64,000 nt of DNA from assembly GCF_001562115.1 (NCBI RefSeq), contig NZ_CP013926.1:1550001-1614000 (forward strand), given 5' to 3'. The notes below the pieces were generated by a model, which saw only the letters and a program-made list of their open reading frames with translations, did no database searches and was not told the origin of the DNA. Position 1 is the first letter of the stretch. Each line of letters starts with the position of its first letter. Position numbers and translations under genes: made by a program. Positions 39,229-50,086 of the stretch are shown piece after piece. The DNA is from Alteromonas stellipolaris. GTDB taxonomy: Bacteria; Pseudomonadota; Gammaproteobacteria; Enterobacterales; Alteromonadaceae.

Positions 39229-39741
39229 ATGATTACGTTTACCGTTAACGGTGAAACACGTGAATTTGCGGGCGATCCTACCACTCCCGTACTTTGGTAC
39301 TTACGTGACGAATTACATCTAACTGGCCCTAAATTTGGCTGCGGCATGGCACAATGTGGCGCTTGCACAGTACATATTAACGGCGTAGCACAGCGCTCTT
39401 GCGTATTGCCTGTTTCTGCCGTTTCAGGCAGTAAAATAACCACTATTGAGGGCTTGAGCAAAGACGGTGAACATCCTGTTCAACAAGCATGGGTTGAACA
39501 TAAAGTACCTCAATGTGGATACTGTCAGTGCGGCCAAATGATGCAAGCCGCCAGCTTATTAGCAAGTAACCCTACCCCTAGCGATGAAGAAATTGTGCAA
39601 GGTATGTCAGGCAATATCTGTCGTTGTGGTACTTACCCCCGTATTCACAAAGCCATAAAGTCAGCAGCAAAAACCATGGCTGGCGTAGAATATTATGTGC
39701 CTGATACGCTTGCCTCTGAGACAGCGGGAGAAGAAGCATGA
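39229..39741 (+). CDS. iorA: (2Fe-2S) subunit of aldehyde/isoquinoline dehydrogenase (IorA type)
   Basis: 170 residues with two [2Fe-2S] clusters: the plant-ferredoxin type [16 protein letters not shown] and the second [11 protein letters not shown] with CRCGTYPRI. It passes electrons from the molybdenum subunit encoded next, with which it overlaps by four bases (ATGA). AATGGAGAC precedes the ATG. The real substrate is unknown; aldehydes or N-heterocycles are the usual ones. Confidence 0.88.
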   Translation: MITFTVNGETREFAGDPTTPVLWYLRDELHLTGPKFGCGMAQCGACTVHINGVAQRSCVLPVSAVSGSKITTIEGLSKDGEHPVQQAWVEHKVPQCGYCQCGQMMQAASLLASNPTPSDEEIVQGMSGNICRCGTYPRIHKAIKSAAKTMAGVEYYVPDTLASETAGEEA

Positions 39742-41993
39742 GCAAGTATTTTGACTTAACTCGTCGCAGCTTCTTAAAGTCATCGGCTACCGCTGGCGCT
39801 CTTGTACTAGGTACATACTTTATGGGTGCGGCACCACGCGCTATGGCTGGTGTTTTAGCGAAACCGTCTGAGTCAGCCAAAATGGCTAACTTATTCGTGT
39901 CACTTCGACCCGATGGTATTGTTGAAATTACGTGTCACCGCTCTGAAATGGGCCAACAAATTCGTACCGCATTGGCGCAAATTGTGGCCGATGAGATGGA
40001 AGCCTCATGGGATAAAGTGGTGGTTATCCAAGGTAAAGGCGATCCGAAATACGGCGATCAAAATACCGATGGTTCACGCAGTATTCGTTACAATATGCAG
40101 CGTCTTCGTGAAATGGGTGCAAGTGTTCGCCACCTTATGCAGCAAGCTGCTGCAACCCGTTGGGATGTCCCCTTCGATTCTTGTTCGGCAGTACAGCATG
40201 TGGTTACCCATACCTCGGGTAAAACCCTTACCTATGCTGAGCTGGTAGACGATGCATTAAAAATTACTCCGCCAGAACTCGATCGCATTACCCTAAAAGA
40301 ACGCAGTGAGTGGCGTTACATCAATACCGCCATGGCGCACATCGATTTAAAAGACATTGTTACCGGCAAAGCGACCTTTGCTGCTGATGTACTTGAGCCC
40401 AAAGCATTAATTGCCGTGGTAGTTCGTCCACCGGTTGTTGGCGGAAAAGTGAAAAGCTTCGATGCAAAAGCAGTTAAAGCGATTGATGGCGTGGTAGATG
40501 TTGTGGAAATTCCTGCGGCGAAAGGCGCACCACAGTTTCAACCTAAAGGCGGTATTGCCATTATTGCCAACAATACTTGGGCTGCCATCAAAGGCCGCCG
40601 CGCCCTTACCGTAAGCTGGGATGATGGTAAAAACGGTGATTATAACTCTGAAGCCTTTAAAGCAAGCTTGCTAGAGACGGTATCGACGCCACAAAAGTCG
40701 GTACGCGCGAAAGGTGATGCAGCCAATGTGCTCGCCAATGCAAGCGATAAACTGGTTGCCGATTATTATGTACCACATTTAGCACAAGCCCCAATGGAGC
40801 CACCCTGCGCCACGGCAATGTATTATAAAGACCGTGTTGATGTGTGGGCAGCTACGCAGAACCCGCAGGCCGATATGGAAACCGTAGGGGCAATGGTTGG
40901 TATGCCGAAAGAACAGATCAATGTTCACGTCACCATGCTAGGTGGTGGTTTTGGTCGTAAATCGAAACCCGACTTTTCTGCGGAAGCGGCCTACCTTTCA
41001 ATGAAGACTGGCAAGCCTATTCGCGTGCAATGGACACGTGAAGACGACATTCAACATGGTTTCTACCATGCTGTATCAGCCCAGCACATTGAAGCCTCTT
41101 TAGATGAAAACGGCGGTATTGATGCTTACTTGCACCGTACGGCGTTTTCACCTATTGCGTCTACGTTCCAACAAGATGCTACCGCGCCGTTCAGCTTCGA
41201 GCTTCGTTTAGGCTTTACTGATAACCCTATCAATACCCCTAATATGAAACTAGAAAGTGGTGAAGCACCTGCAAAAGCGCGTATAGGCTGGATGCGTTCG
41301 GTGTCTAATATCTTCCACGCATTCGCTATTCAGTCTTTCATTGCTGAAGCGGCGCACAAAGCCGGTCGCGATCAAAAAGACTACTTGCTTGAAACTATTG
41401 GCCCGGATCGCATTGTTGATGTCACTGAGCAAAATGCAGAGTACGACAACTACGGCGCCGATAAAGACGCTTATCCGCTCGATATTGGTCGCCTACGTAA
41501 GGCGATTGAAAAAGTGGCTGATATGAGTGGCTGGGGCCGAGAATTACCAAAAGGTAGAGGCCTTGGTATTGCAGCGCACAGAAGTTTCTTGACCTATGTG
41601 GCTACTGTGGTTGAAGTAGAAGTGTCTGATGCGGGCGATCTTAAGATTATCAAATCGTGGGCCAGCATTGATGCAGGTACTGTGGTAAACACCGACACGG
41701 TGAAAAACCAGGTACAAGGTGGTTCCATCTTCGGTATTACTGCTGCCATTAGTGACGGTATTACCTTTGATAAAGGCCGTGCTCAGCAAAGTAACTTCCA
41801 TGACTACCGCGTACCGCGTATGAGTGATGCGCCAATAGAAATCGACGTTGAGATTATCCCAAGCGATGCACCACCAGCGGGTGTGGGTGAGCCAGCAACA
41901 CCGGTTTATGCGCCTGCCTTGTGTAACGCCATTTTTGCTGCTTGCGGTAAGCGCATTAGACAATTACCTATTGGTAACCAGTTAAAAGCCTAA
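39738..41993 (+). CDS. iorB: Molybdopterin-binding large subunit (IorB type, xanthine oxidase family)
   Basis: 751 residues. A twin-arginine signal [15 protein letters not shown] sends the folded cofactor-loaded complex to the periplasm. Mo-pterin motifs are visible: [22 protein letters not shown] and, near the end, [14 protein letters not shown] with the base-catalyst glutamate. The single-subunit IorB layout has no separate FAD protein, so electrons probably go to a cytochrome. Partner of the preceding 2Fe-2S protein. Closed by a strong terminator. Confidence 0.9.
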   Translation: MSKYFDLTRRSFLKSSATAGALVLGTYFMGAAPRAMAGVLAKPSESAKMANLFVSLRPDGIVEITCHRSEMGQQIRTALAQIVADEMEASWDKVVVIQGKGDPKYGDQNTDGSRSIRYNMQRLREMGASVRHLMQQAAATRWDVPFDSCSAVQHVVTHTSGKTLTYAELVDDALKITPPELDRITLKERSEWRYINTAMAHIDLKDIVTGKATFAADVLEPKALIAVVVRPPVVGGKVKSFDAKAVKAIDGVVDVVEIPAAKGAPQFQPKGGIAIIANNTWAAIKGRRALTVSWDDGKNGDYNSEAFKASLLETVSTPQKSVRAKGDAANVLANASDKLVADYYVPHLAQAPMEPPCATAMYYKDRVDVWAATQNPQADMETVGAMVGMPKEQINVHVTMLGGGFGRKSKPDFSAEAAYLSMKTGKPIRVQWTREDDIQHGFYHAVSAQHIEASLDENGGIDAYLHRTAFSPIASTFQQDATAPFSFELRLGFTDNPINTPNMKLESGEAPAKARIGWMRSVSNIFHAFAIQSFIAEAAHKAGRDQKDYLLETIGPDRIVDVTEQNAEYDNYGADKDAYPLDIGRLRKAIEKVADMSGWGRELPKGRGLGIAAHRSFLTYVATVVEVEVSDAGDLKIIKSWASIDAGTVVNTDTVKNQVQGGSIFGITAAISDGITFDKGRAQQSNFHDYRVPRMSDAPIEIDVEIIPSDAPPAGVGEPATPVYAPALCNAIFAACGKRIRQLPIGNQLKA

Positions 41994-42061
41994 AACGGGC
42001 TTAGGCTGGTCCAAGGCTAATAGCTTCATGTGAGCGTATAAAGCACAAAAAAGACGCACTA

Positions 42062-42100
42062 AAAAAGCCGCTTAGATTGAAAAATCTAAGCGGCTTTTTA
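42062..42100. terminator. Bidirectional terminator between iorB and ppsA
   Basis: A long perfect stem AAAAAGCCGCTTAGATT / AATCTAAGCGGCTTTTT with a short loop lies between the convergent ends of iorB and ppsA, with A and T runs on both sides. Confidence 0.92.
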
Positions 42101-42128
42101 ATAAATAACGTGTTGCTAAGTTAGCTTT

Positions 42129-44501
42129 TTAGCCGTGCTTTTCAGCAAGGTACAACCAGGTTTCAACTACCGTATCTGGGTTAAGCGATACTGAATCGAT
42201 ACCTTCTTCTACCAACCAGGCTGCAAAGTCTTCGTGATCTGATGGGCCTTGACCACAAATACCAACGTATTTGCCACGTTTCTTCGCCGCTTGAATAGCC
42301 ATTGATAACAAGGCTTTCACCGCAGGATCTCGTTCGTCAAACAAGTGAGCAATAACGCCACTGTCGCGGTCTAACCCAAGGGTTAACTGAGTTAAGTCAT
42401 TCGAACCAATTGAGAAGCCATCGAAAATATCTAAGAACTGGTCAGCTAGTAAGGCATTAGAAGGTAATTCACACATCATGATAACGCGCAAACCGTCTTC
42501 GCCTTTCTTGAGGCCCTGCTCTTCTAATAGCTCGATAACCTTACGGCCTTCTTCGAGGGTACGTACGAAGGGGATCATGATCTCAACGTTGGTTAAGCCC
42601 ATGTTGTTACGAACCCGTTTAATTGCTTCACATTCTAAGGCGAAACAGTCGCGGAAATCTTCCGAGATATAACGGCTTGCACCACGGAAACCAAGCATTG
42701 GGTTTTCTTCATCTGGCTCGTACTGGTAGCCGCCAACTAAGTTGTAGTATTCGTTAGACTTAAAGTCAGACATACGAACAATGACTTTCTCAGGCGAGAA
42801 CGCAGCACCAATAGTAGAAATACCTTCAACCAACTTTTCAATGTAGAACTCAGTAGGCGACTCGTAACCGGCCATCATGTCGCCAATTTCTTCTTTAAGC
42901 TCAGCAGGCTGGCTGTCGAAGTTAAGTAGCGCTTTAGGATGCACGCCAATCATGCGGTTAATAATAAACTCTAAACGCGCAAGACCAACACCCGCGTTCG
43001 GCAAACGGGCGAAATCGAATGCGCGGTCTGGGTTACCCACGTTCATCATCACTTTTAATGGTAAATCAGGCATAGAGTCGATACGTGACGTAACAACGTC
43101 AAACTCTAGTTCTGCACCGTAGATGTAACCTGTATCACCTTCCGCACAAGACACGGTAATTTTATCGCCGTTCTCGATGCTGTCGGTGGCGTTTCCGCAC
43201 CCTACTACTGCTGGGATACCTAACTCACGAGCAATAATGGCTGCGTGACATGTACGGCCACCTCGGTTAGTGACAATGGCAGACGCCTTTTTCATGATAG
43301 GCTCCCAATCTGGGTCTGTCATGTCAGTCACTAGCACATCACCGGCTTGAATTTTGTCCATCTCTTCAATGGAACCTAATACCTTGGCAACACCTGCACC
43401 AATTTTATGACCAATGGCACGGCCTTCACATACAATATTGCTTTGGCCTTTAAGTTGGAAACGCTCAATGCTTTGTGAATCTTCACGGCTTCGAACCGTT
43501 TCAGGGCGCGCTTGAACAATATATAGCTTGCCGTCTACGCCATCTTTAGCCCATTCGATATCCATAGGACGATCGTAGTGCTTTTCAATAATTTGCGCTT
43601 GCTTCGCCAGCTCCATCACTTCTTCATCATTCAACGAGAAGGCTTTGCTTTCAGTGCTGTCAATATCAACGATAGACACTTGCTTGCCGTGTGCTTCATC
43701 GTCAGAGTAAATCATCTTAACTAGCTTGCTGCCTAAGTTACGGCGAACAATGGCGGGAAGCCCTTTATCAAGGGTTGGTTTGTGTACGTAAAATTCATCT
43801 GGGTTTACCGCACCCTGCACTACCATTTCACCCAAGCCGTATGAACTGGTAATAAATACCACGTCTTCAAAGCCCGACTCAGTGTCGATAGTAAACATAA
43901 CGCCCGACGAAGAAATATCGCTTCGTACCATGCGCTGAATACCAGCCGACAATGCTACGCCTTTATGGTCGTAACCTTGGTGTACACGATAAGAAATAGC
44001 ACGGTCGTTAAATAGCGAGGCGAATACGTGTTTAATGGCAACTAATACAGACTCGTAACCTTTCACGTTTAGGAAAGTTTCTTGCTGACCTGCAAACGAA
44101 GCATCAGGCATGTCTTCTGCAGTAGCTGATGAACGAACCGCAAATGAAGCTTCATCACCTGCATCACCCTGTAATTTCACAAACGCTTCTTTAATTGCTT
44201 CTTCTAGTTCAGGTTGAAACGGGGTGTCGATGATCCATTGACGAATATCTTTGCCCGCTTCATTAAGCGCACTAATATCTTCAACATCAAGTGTATCTAG
44301 TACGTTATGAATTTTTGCTTCTAGACCGCTTTGCTCTAGAAATTCATTAAAAGCCTCTGCAGTTGTGGCGAAACCTCCCGGTACTTGTACACCGGCGTTA
44401 GCTAGGTTAGAAATCATCTCGCCTAAAGATGCATTTTTGCCGCCAACGCGACCTACATCATTCATGCCCAGTTCTTGATACCAAAGTACGAATTCTTTCA
44501 C
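42129..44501 (-). CDS. ppsA: Phosphoenolpyruvate synthase PpsA
   Basis: 790 residues, like the E. coli enzyme (792). The N-terminal ATP-grasp-like domain begins [25 protein letters not shown]; the swivelling phosphohistidine is in [15 protein letters not shown]; the C-terminal PEP-binding domain contains the cysteine in GICGQGPSD. It makes PEP from pyruvate and ATP for gluconeogenesis. The start is GTG at 44501, because CTGGAGG lies eight bases before it and family proteins begin there; an upstream ATG gives a 21-residue extension. Divergent from its regulator ppsR. Confidence 0.96.
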   Translation of the reverse strand: MKEFVLWYQELGMNDVGRVGGKNASLGEMISNLANAGVQVPGGFATTAEAFNEFLEQSGLEAKIHNVLDTLDVEDISALNEAGKDIRQWIIDTPFQPELEEAIKEAFVKLQGDAGDEASFAVRSSATAEDMPDASFAGQQETFLNVKGYESVLVAIKHVFASLFNDRAISYRVHQGYDHKGVALSAGIQRMVRSDISSSGVMFTIDTESGFEDVVFITSSYGLGEMVVQGAVNPDEFYVHKPTLDKGLPAIVRRNLGSKLVKMIYSDDEAHGKQVSIVDIDSTESKAFSLNDEEVMELAKQAQIIEKHYDRPMDIEWAKDGVDGKLYIVQARPETVRSREDSQSIERFQLKGQSNIVCEGRAIGHKIGAGVAKVLGSIEEMDKIQAGDVLVTDMTDPDWEPIMKKASAIVTNRGGRTCHAAIIARELGIPAVVGCGNATDSIENGDKITVSCAEGDTGYIYGAELEFDVVTSRIDSMPDLPLKVMMNVGNPDRAFDFARLPNAGVGLARLEFIINRMIGVHPKALLNFDSQPAELKEEIGDMMAGYESPTEFYIEKLVEGISTIGAAFSPEKVIVRMSDFKSNEYYNLVGGYQYEPDEENPMLGFRGASRYISEDFRDCFALECEAIKRVRNNMGLTNVEIMIPFVRTLEEGRKVIELLEEQGLKKGEDGLRVIMMCELPSNALLADQFLDIFDGFSIGSNDLTQLTLGLDRDSGVIAHLFDERDPAVKALLSMAIQAAKKRGKYVGICGQGPSDHEDFAAWLVEEGIDSVSLNPDTVVETWLYLAEKHG

Positions 44502-44772
44502 TGCCGAAGCCTCCAGCTTATTTTTGAGTAGGGTATAAGCAATGGCGGGCCACATGCCCAACATTGGTAAAATACGTGTCGACTGCGTAGATCCAAACGC
44601 GCTTAATGCTTATTAATATTAACGAGTGCCAAGTAAAGCAGGCTTGCGTTACATCAAGTCATCATTAATAACCATATAGCTTTTCGACGAAATCATCTTA
44701 GAATGGGGGAAATCGGAAAGTAAACTCTTTATTACTTTTGTAATAAAATTACGACAATGTTAAGGATTTGTT

Positions 44773-45585
44773 GTGCGCACAGCTTTTTATATTTCAGATG
44801 GTACTGCCATTACTTCAGAGGTGTTTGGCCACGCCCTGCTGTCTTTGTTCCCTGTTGAATTCAATCACAATACCATTCCTTTTGTTGAAACTGAGGAAGA
44901 AGCCAACAAGGTTTTAGATAAAATATCTGAAAGTTTTCAAGACACAGGAGAAAGGCCGCTCGTTTTTTATACAATTGTGAATGTAGATGTTCGCAAGATA
45001 ATTTCAAAATCAGTTGGTATTAACTACAATTTCCTCGATCAGTTCGTAGCGCCTCTCGAAAAAGTGCTTGGTGTGCCCTCAAAACCAGAAAAACATCGCA
45101 CTCACAGCATTCATGAAACCACGTACGACATTCGTATTGAAGCGGTTAACTATGCCTTAGCCAACGATGACGGTTCTAACCTGAAAGATTACGACGAGGC
45201 CGACATTATTTTAGTGGGCGTATCTCGCTCGGGTAAAACTCCCACTAGCTTATACTTAGCCCTGCAATTTGGTATTAAAGCGGCAAACTACCCGTTCACC
45301 GAGGATGACATGGGCGACATGCTTAAATTGCCCACGGCCCTTCGCCGTTATAAAGACAAACTTTTTGGCTTAACGATTCAGCCAGAACGATTACATCAAA
45401 TTCGTTCTGAACGAAAAGCGAATAGCCGCTATGCGTCATTACAGCAGTGTAGAATGGAACTACGAGAAGTAGAGAACTTGTACCGAAAGGAAAAAATTCC
45501 GTTCTTAAACAGTACCAAATATTCCATAGAAGAGATTTCGGCCAAAATTCTTGCGGAGACAGGGTTGAAGCGCAGAAAGTATTAA
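44773..45585 (+). CDS. ppsR: PEP synthetase regulatory protein PpsR (kinase/pyrophosphorylase)
   Basis: 270 residues of the DUF299 family. The P-loop is [15 protein letters not shown] (about residue 152-166). It inactivates PpsA by ADP-dependent phosphorylation of a threonine near the catalytic histidine and restores it by phosphorolysis. The start is GTG at 44773 with AAGGA before it; the product [14 protein letters not shown] matches the family. The 271-base gap to ppsA must hold both promoters; it contains a TATTACTTTTGTAATA inverted repeat of unknown role. Confidence 0.94.
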   Translation: MRTAFYISDGTAITSEVFGHALLSLFPVEFNHNTIPFVETEEEANKVLDKISESFQDTGERPLVFYTIVNVDVRKIISKSVGINYNFLDQFVAPLEKVLGVPSKPEKHRTHSIHETTYDIRIEAVNYALANDDGSNLKDYDEADIILVGVSRSGKTPTSLYLALQFGIKAANYPFTEDDMGDMLKLPTALRRYKDKLFGLTIQPERLHQIRSERKANSRYASLQQCRMELREVENLYRKEKIPFLNSTKYSIEEISAKILAETGLKRRKY

Positions 45586-45651
45586 GGTGGGGCGTATTGT
45601 GGAGGGGGCGTACTAAGCTAGCACCCCACTTCCCTACCCTAATCCCGCTTG

Positions 45652-45867
45652 TTAATGCCAGCCTGCTACGAGGCTGGCCCAATAAAAAGTCAGTGTCATT
45701 GCCCCAATGGCAATTAACCCACCTAGGTAATACAACGCGTGGGTGTAATCGAACTTAACCGAGGTATTAGTTTGCTGGTTTAAAAACGCAATCAATTGTT
45801 CAAACTGCTCAGATGAAAGAATATTGGCGCTTACTGCGTCTTTAAGGTTTTGCTTAGTGACGTTCAA
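45652..45867 (-). CDS. Short protein resembling the N-terminus of a larger membrane protein
   Basis: 71 residues: a soluble 35-residue start, then FDYTHALYYLGGLIAIGAMTL and one membrane segment. From memory this looks like the beginning of a much longer multi-span family (DUF2157-like), here ended by a stop directly at a GCCAGCCT/AGGCTGGC hairpin. It may be a degraded gene or a short stand-alone form. It precedes the convergent ppsR end. Confidence 0.45.
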   Translation of the reverse strand: MNVTKQNLKDAVSANILSSEQFEQLIAFLNQQTNTSVKFDYTHALYYLGGLIAIGAMTLTFYWASLVAGWH

Positions 45868-45888
45868 TCTGCACTCCTTGCCAGCGTA

Positions 45889-46725
45889 TTAACGCACAGT
45901 CATTTTTCTAAATAACATGACACATAGGAAGAGTAAGCAATAAACATGAAGTGAGCCGCCACTATAGCCTGCTCTGTGTTCAACATTTGCAATTTTTTCT
46001 TCTTTTACTCTGGTTTTAAATCGCGCAAGTTCGGCATCTAGGTTGGTAGACATATCATCAACCGCAATACCAAAACCTTCTAATGATTTTTCGGCCAGCG
46101 TATTGTCAATACCTACCGCGGTGGTGCGTTTCTCAAGTTTGCTTACACCAGGTGCTCTGAAAAGCATCTTTTTACTTTTAATATCGAATACAGCGGTATC
46201 GACAAAGGTCTGCACCGTATTTTCGTTACCAGGAATCACGTACATACCAACGATGGTCCAATACAGTAATGCCGCGTTATTTTCGAGTGACTGAGTTACT
46301 TGGTCGTAAGACACTAACGCCATTACATCAACGTCATATAAACGCCCTACTTGTTCCAACGTAGCAAACCCTTCTCCCCCGCTTAAATACTCACTAGGAA
46401 TAATTTCAATGCGATCGATATATTCGTATTGAAGAAAAGACTGCTTCACGTTTTCAAGAAGCTCCACTTGGTCTTTCCCATGTAGGCCATCTCGTTGCCA
46501 ATTACTTGAAGGAACAAATGCAAGCCCCACCTTTACCGGTAATTGTAAGGTGGGAATTTCAGGCTGGTGCTTAACGCGGCTTTCTTCATCAGGATAAAGA
46601 AAGTCCATCAAACTACTAGATTGAGCTTGTTTACCTGTATTGTTACTTACTATTGCACTGCATGCAGTAAGTAACATTGCCCCTAAGATAGCCCCTAACA
46701 TTGTTATTAATATTTTTGTTTTCAT
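45889..46725 (-). CDS. Rhombotarget lipoprotein
   Basis: 278 residues. Lipobox LTAC near residue 22, then SSSLMDFLYPDEE, which is typical of the rhombotarget lipoprotein family. The C-terminus has a GlyGly-CTERM-like tail: SGGS, a hydrophobic stretch, then basic residues FRKMTVR, the signal cut by a rhombosortase protease. No rhombosortase gene is in this window. ATG at 46725 is chosen over a TTG two codons earlier because AAAGGG is six bases before it. Confidence 0.8.
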   Translation of the reverse strand: MKTKILITMLGAILGAMLLTACSAIVSNNTGKQAQSSSLMDFLYPDEESRVKHQPEIPTLQLPVKVGLAFVPSSNWQRDGLHGKDQVELLENVKQSFLQYEYIDRIEIIPSEYLSGGEGFATLEQVGRLYDVDVMALVSYDQVTQSLENNAALLYWTIVGMYVIPGNENTVQTFVDTAVFDIKSKKMLFRAPGVSKLEKRTTAVGIDNTLAEKSLEGFGIAVDDMSTNLDAELARFKTRVKEEKIANVEHRAGYSGGSLHVYCLLFLCVMLFRKMTVR

Positions 46726-46910
46726 CGACAACCCTTTATGTACTACTCAAACCACGTTATAAGCTAATCGCCGCCTATCGTGTACTTCATCAACACTAGT
46801 GCTTCAAATTACCCAGTATTTCAAACAAATACAATACGGACGCGAACTCACCTAATGTAGATGTAGTTGTAATCTCAGTTGTAGGTAAAAATGTATGTGA
46901 TGCCCCAACC

Positions 46911-47297
46911 TTATACATCAACGTTATATTTTAAATCTGACGCCTCATCACCAGTTATGCCACGAAAACCCCATTGGTACTTTTCTTGTTCTTTAATGGT
47001 TATTTCAATATCGATAGGGTTAATACCTAAAGCAGATTCTATTTCTTTGAAAAGCGCTTTAATCAGTGCTTTTTGGGTTTCAGGTTTGCGACCCTTCATC
47101 ATGTTAATTTCGATAACGGTATAGCAATCTGTTCTACCGCCAGGGTAGAAAAAGTCTTCTTTGGCTAGGGGAATAAAACGGTGGGCCCGTTTATCCTCAG
47201 GCATGCCTAAAACAGATTGCATACAGCCATGTATCACTTCAGACAGTTGGCTTTTTATTGGGTTTAAGTGCTTATCAATCCCATAAATAACTATCAC
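46911..47297 (-). CDS. Tautomerase-superfamily protein without N-terminal proline
   Basis: 128 residues from GTG at 47297: MIVIYGIDKHLNPIKSQLSEV, with PEDKRAHRFIPL, GRTDCYTVIEINMM and GFRGITGDEASD, matching a 4-oxalocrotonate-tautomerase-like family of this length. Enzymes of the superfamily use proline-1 as base; here isoleucine follows the start, and no alternative start gives proline. AAGGAT lies eight bases before the GTG. It may be inactive or use another chemistry. Confidence 0.75.
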   Translation of the reverse strand: MIVIYGIDKHLNPIKSQLSEVIHGCMQSVLGMPEDKRAHRFIPLAKEDFFYPGGRTDCYTVIEINMMKGRKPETQKALIKALFKEIESALGINPIDIEITIKEQEKYQWGFRGITGDEASDLKYNVDV

Positions 47298-47339
47298 AAC
47301 AATATCCTTTATAAATTCTTTTCGAGAAAGCAAAAAATG

Positions 47340-48560
47340 CTAAAGATTCTTGTCCTGAATCTTTGTGAGTAAGTTTGCATGGCGAGTTTTATAGGCACCG
47401 TTTTCTACATTTTCGACCACGCTTTTCTGTATGGCAAGCGACCTCATTTCTAATGCTTTTTGCAAATCACCACTCGCTTCAAATCCATCCGCTAAGCTGT
47501 CGTAGGCATCCGCTTTGTAAGGATAGCTTTCAACATTGCTTTGAAATATCGCAATAGCCGTTGAATAGTCTTTTTCAGATAATGCTTTGTATCCCACACT
47601 GTTAATGGCGCGATAGCTGGGCTTAATGTCATAACCGTACATTTCAGACTGCGCTTTATAAAACTGCTTTATTGCAGGTATCCCGCCGCTTAAGACTTCA
47701 TTTGATGGTTGCAACGATTTGTACAGATTCTGATAAGCCAACGAATGCCCAGCAAGCGCGGTGGTATTGTGGCCTTCTGAGGTATCTAAATCTGTGTTGT
47801 AATTAAACCCTTTTCGCTTATGAGTGTTTAGCAATTCGATATAGCGCTGGTAAGACGTTAGCATGTGGCCGCCTTCGCTGCCCATATTGATATACAAATA
47901 GTTGTTCAATTCAGAAGTATCTGAAAAGAAGGTTTCGGCGTCGTCAAAGATAACCTGTTCTTGCCACCATAAACTTGGGCTGAACGCAAAGTGAGCTTGG
48001 AATAAATGGGGTCTAGACTGCAAGGCATACACCGACAATAACCCACCTAAAGAATGCCCTGAAATTATTTTGAAGTTGTTGGCGCGATAGTTTTTGTTAA
48101 TGTAGGGCACAAGCTCTTTCTCAATAAAATCAAGAAAGTTATCGGCTCCCCCGGATCTTCCCCACTCGTTGTAGTTCGCATCATATGTTGGAGTGAAGTC
48201 TCTTGAGCGATGAGTATTTGCTATAGCAACAACAATCATTTCTTGCGCCATATTAGATTGATTGAGCAAGTCTAACGTGCCGACTGCATGAGCAAAATTT
48301 CTCTGACCATCAAGTAAATAAAGTACCGGATAATGTAATTGAGATTCTAATTGCTCACGCGTTGTTGATAGCGGCTTACTTGTTGAATGACTATTTGAGA
48401 GGTAGTAACTATTGGGTAGATGTATGAACAATTCACGTTCTTCATCGAGTATTTCAGAATGAATACTTAAGTGCGTAGCTTCTCCCCGTACCTTTGAATA
48501 CGAGTAAGAAGGAACCAAAATAAGTAAAAAGACAGCTATCGTAATGGCATGTTTTAGCAC
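47340..48560 (-). CDS. Secreted alpha/beta-hydrolase esterase with C-terminal TPR region
   Basis: 406 residues. Signal peptide to about residue 22. The esterase D/IroE-like (PF00756) domain has nucleophile SGHSLGGLL (about residue 167) and a likely histidine in TSEGHNTTALAG. The last 90 residues contain TPR-like helices (YKALSEKDYSTAIAIFQSNV; YDSLADGFEASGDLQKALE). Substrate unknown. Its start has no obvious strong ribosome site. Confidence 0.82.
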   Translation of the reverse strand: MLKHAITIAVFLLILVPSYSYSKVRGEATHLSIHSEILDEERELFIHLPNSYYLSNSHSTSKPLSTTREQLESQLHYPVLYLLDGQRNFAHAVGTLDLLNQSNMAQEMIVVAIANTHRSRDFTPTYDANYNEWGRSGGADNFLDFIEKELVPYINKNYRANNFKIISGHSLGGLLSVYALQSRPHLFQAHFAFSPSLWWQEQVIFDDAETFFSDTSELNNYLYINMGSEGGHMLTSYQRYIELLNTHKRKGFNYNTDLDTSEGHNTTALAGHSLAYQNLYKSLQPSNEVLSGGIPAIKQFYKAQSEMYGYDIKPSYRAINSVGYKALSEKDYSTAIAIFQSNVESYPYKADAYDSLADGFEASGDLQKALEMRSLAIQKSVVENVENGAYKTRHANLLTKIQDKNL

Positions 48561-48645
48561 GGTATAATCCTTTATTTATTAGTTTTAGTTCGTGATTAAC
48601 TTTTAATCTTACCCGTTCAATGCCAGCAACAAAAGAACCTATACA

Positions 48646-49023
48646 TTAAGCAAAAATTCCATTCATTAAGTGCTTACCTTGTTCACTAAAAAGCCAAATA
48701 AACGCAGTTAAATTTACGACAACTGTAGCCCAATAGGTTCGCTTAAATGAAACTTTCGCCGACTTATGCCTTAACTTTCTTTGCGCATAATAAGCGCCAG
48801 GCCAGCCTCCCAGTAGACTCAAAACGTGAAGGCGAATTTCTGGTATACGCCATTTACCATTGCGTGCAGCCGATTTATCAAAAGCGTACATAGCAAAAGT
48901 AATAACGCTGGTGGTGATATAAAGATATACCACCTCTATTGGCAATAAATTCAGAAACGTTACTATAATTAACGTGGTACAAAATGTAAGCGTGATGAAT
49001 ATGCCGAATTTGCTTACAGCCAT
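48646..49023 (-). CDS. DUF1294 membrane protein
   Basis: 125 residues with about four membrane segments. The motif FDKSAARNGKWRIPEIRLHVLSLLGGWPGAYYAQRKLRHK, read in parts, is the DUF1294 signature: a DKxAAR...R...E...L...GG.PG...AQ...RHK pattern. It overlaps the preceding gene by ten bases. Function unknown. Confidence 0.85.
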   Translation of the reverse strand: MAVSKFGIFITLTFCTTLIIVTFLNLLPIEVVYLYITTSVITFAMYAFDKSAARNGKWRIPEIRLHVLSLLGGWPGAYYAQRKLRHKSAKVSFKRTYWATVVVNLTAFIWLFSEQGKHLMNGIFA

Positions 49024-49472
49024 CTGCGAACCGTTTTCATATATTCGGTATAGCTGGCGCCAAACTTATCGGTTAGAAATGCCTCTTCAGGTGTTATCTG
49101 GTACTTATTCATGTACCACACAAATAACACAATGAAGAGAATATTAAGCGGGTTGGATGTGTAAAGCCCAATACCAACCAAACACAGAAGCATACCTACA
49201 TACATAGGGTTTCTGCTGTATTGATACACACCTGAAGTCACCAAACTAACCACACGATCTGTTTTTATAGGGTTCACGGAAGTTTTGTGTTTTTTAAACG
49301 AAGTAACCCCCAGTAAAGCGAACCCTACCCCCAGCAATACACAGAGTATTAGCGACTGTATCTTGAAGGGGTGATAAACACTCAAGAAACCTGCAACCTT
49401 GGTTGTCACCCACATTAAAATAACCGCTATGAAAAAGACAACAACTGGCGGGATTTTTTGCTCAAGCTTCAT
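49014..49472 (-). CDS. Isoprenylcysteine carboxyl methyltransferase-like membrane protein
   Basis: 152 residues, four membrane segments. The motif GVYQYSRNPMYVGMLL and C-terminal EEAFLTDKFGASYTEYMKTVRRW match the bacterial PEMT/ICMT family with its SAM-binding RNPxY. The methyl acceptor is unknown. Coupled by overlap to the DUF1294 gene. Confidence 0.87.
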   Translation of the reverse strand: MKLEQKIPPVVVFFIAVILMWVTTKVAGFLSVYHPFKIQSLILCVLLGVGFALLGVTSFKKHKTSVNPIKTDRVVSLVTSGVYQYSRNPMYVGMLLCLVGIGLYTSNPLNILFIVLFVWYMNKYQITPEEAFLTDKFGASYTEYMKTVRRWL

Positions 49473-49562
49473 CGAACTTCCTTGTGGCTAATACGTAATT
49501 TAAAAGCAGCCGTGCGAGTATATTAGCTATACCCATGGCCTCGCTCGCACAAATATCTATCG

Positions 49563-50072
49563 TTACTTTTTGTCAAAGCGTACCGGCTCAACACCTTTAT
49601 TTTTAGGTCGAATAACAACCGTGCTAGCCATTTTGTCATGCCATCCTTGTTTTTTGGTATCCCATAATACCCATAAAAAGCCTAAGCCTAGGGGTAAAAT
49701 AGAAACGTAATACCCTATATAGCGAATTATAGACTGGCGTATCGTGGGCGCACTTCCCGTTTTAGCATCAAGGACCTTTACTTTAAGCACCATTTTGCCT
49801 GGGGTGGCCGATTTATATACCCAAAATAATATTGTGGAGATTAAAGGTAGAACATAACTAATTAAGACATCAAATATACCTACAACAGTGTCTTCAGCGG
49901 TCCAATATCCCTTGCCATAAATTAGATGCAGTAGTGGAAAGGTTACCGCTAATAAAAGTAATGTATCAATAATTGATGCGCCAAATCTGATCCCAAAACC
50001 TGCATACACATGATCTTCTTCGTATTCTGTTTTATATTCAGCGCCAGTATCTGAGAGGCCCGTATTACTCAT
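49563..50072 (-). CDS. RDD-family membrane protein
   Basis: 169 residues with about four membrane helices. The arginine-aspartate signature is in FGIRFGASIIDTLLL, and the usual SATPGKMVLKVKVLDAKTG follows. Function unknown; some relatives affect ion or solute exchange. It lies 14 bases after the M23 peptidase gene, likely one transcript. Confidence 0.88.
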   Translation of the reverse strand: MSNTGLSDTGAEYKTEYEEDHVYAGFGIRFGASIIDTLLLLAVTFPLLHLIYGKGYWTAEDTVVGIFDVLISYVLPLISTILFWVYKSATPGKMVLKVKVLDAKTGSAPTIRQSIIRYIGYYVSILPLGLGFLWVLWDTKKQGWHDKMASTVVIRPKNKGVEPVRFDKK

Positions 50073-50086
50073 TTATATCTCCATTT

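Noticed and set aside
44730..44745. TATTACTTTTGTAATA as a defined operator for ppsA/ppsR
   Set aside because: It is an AT-rich inverted repeat without a known regulator match or second copy; mentioned only within the ppsR entry.
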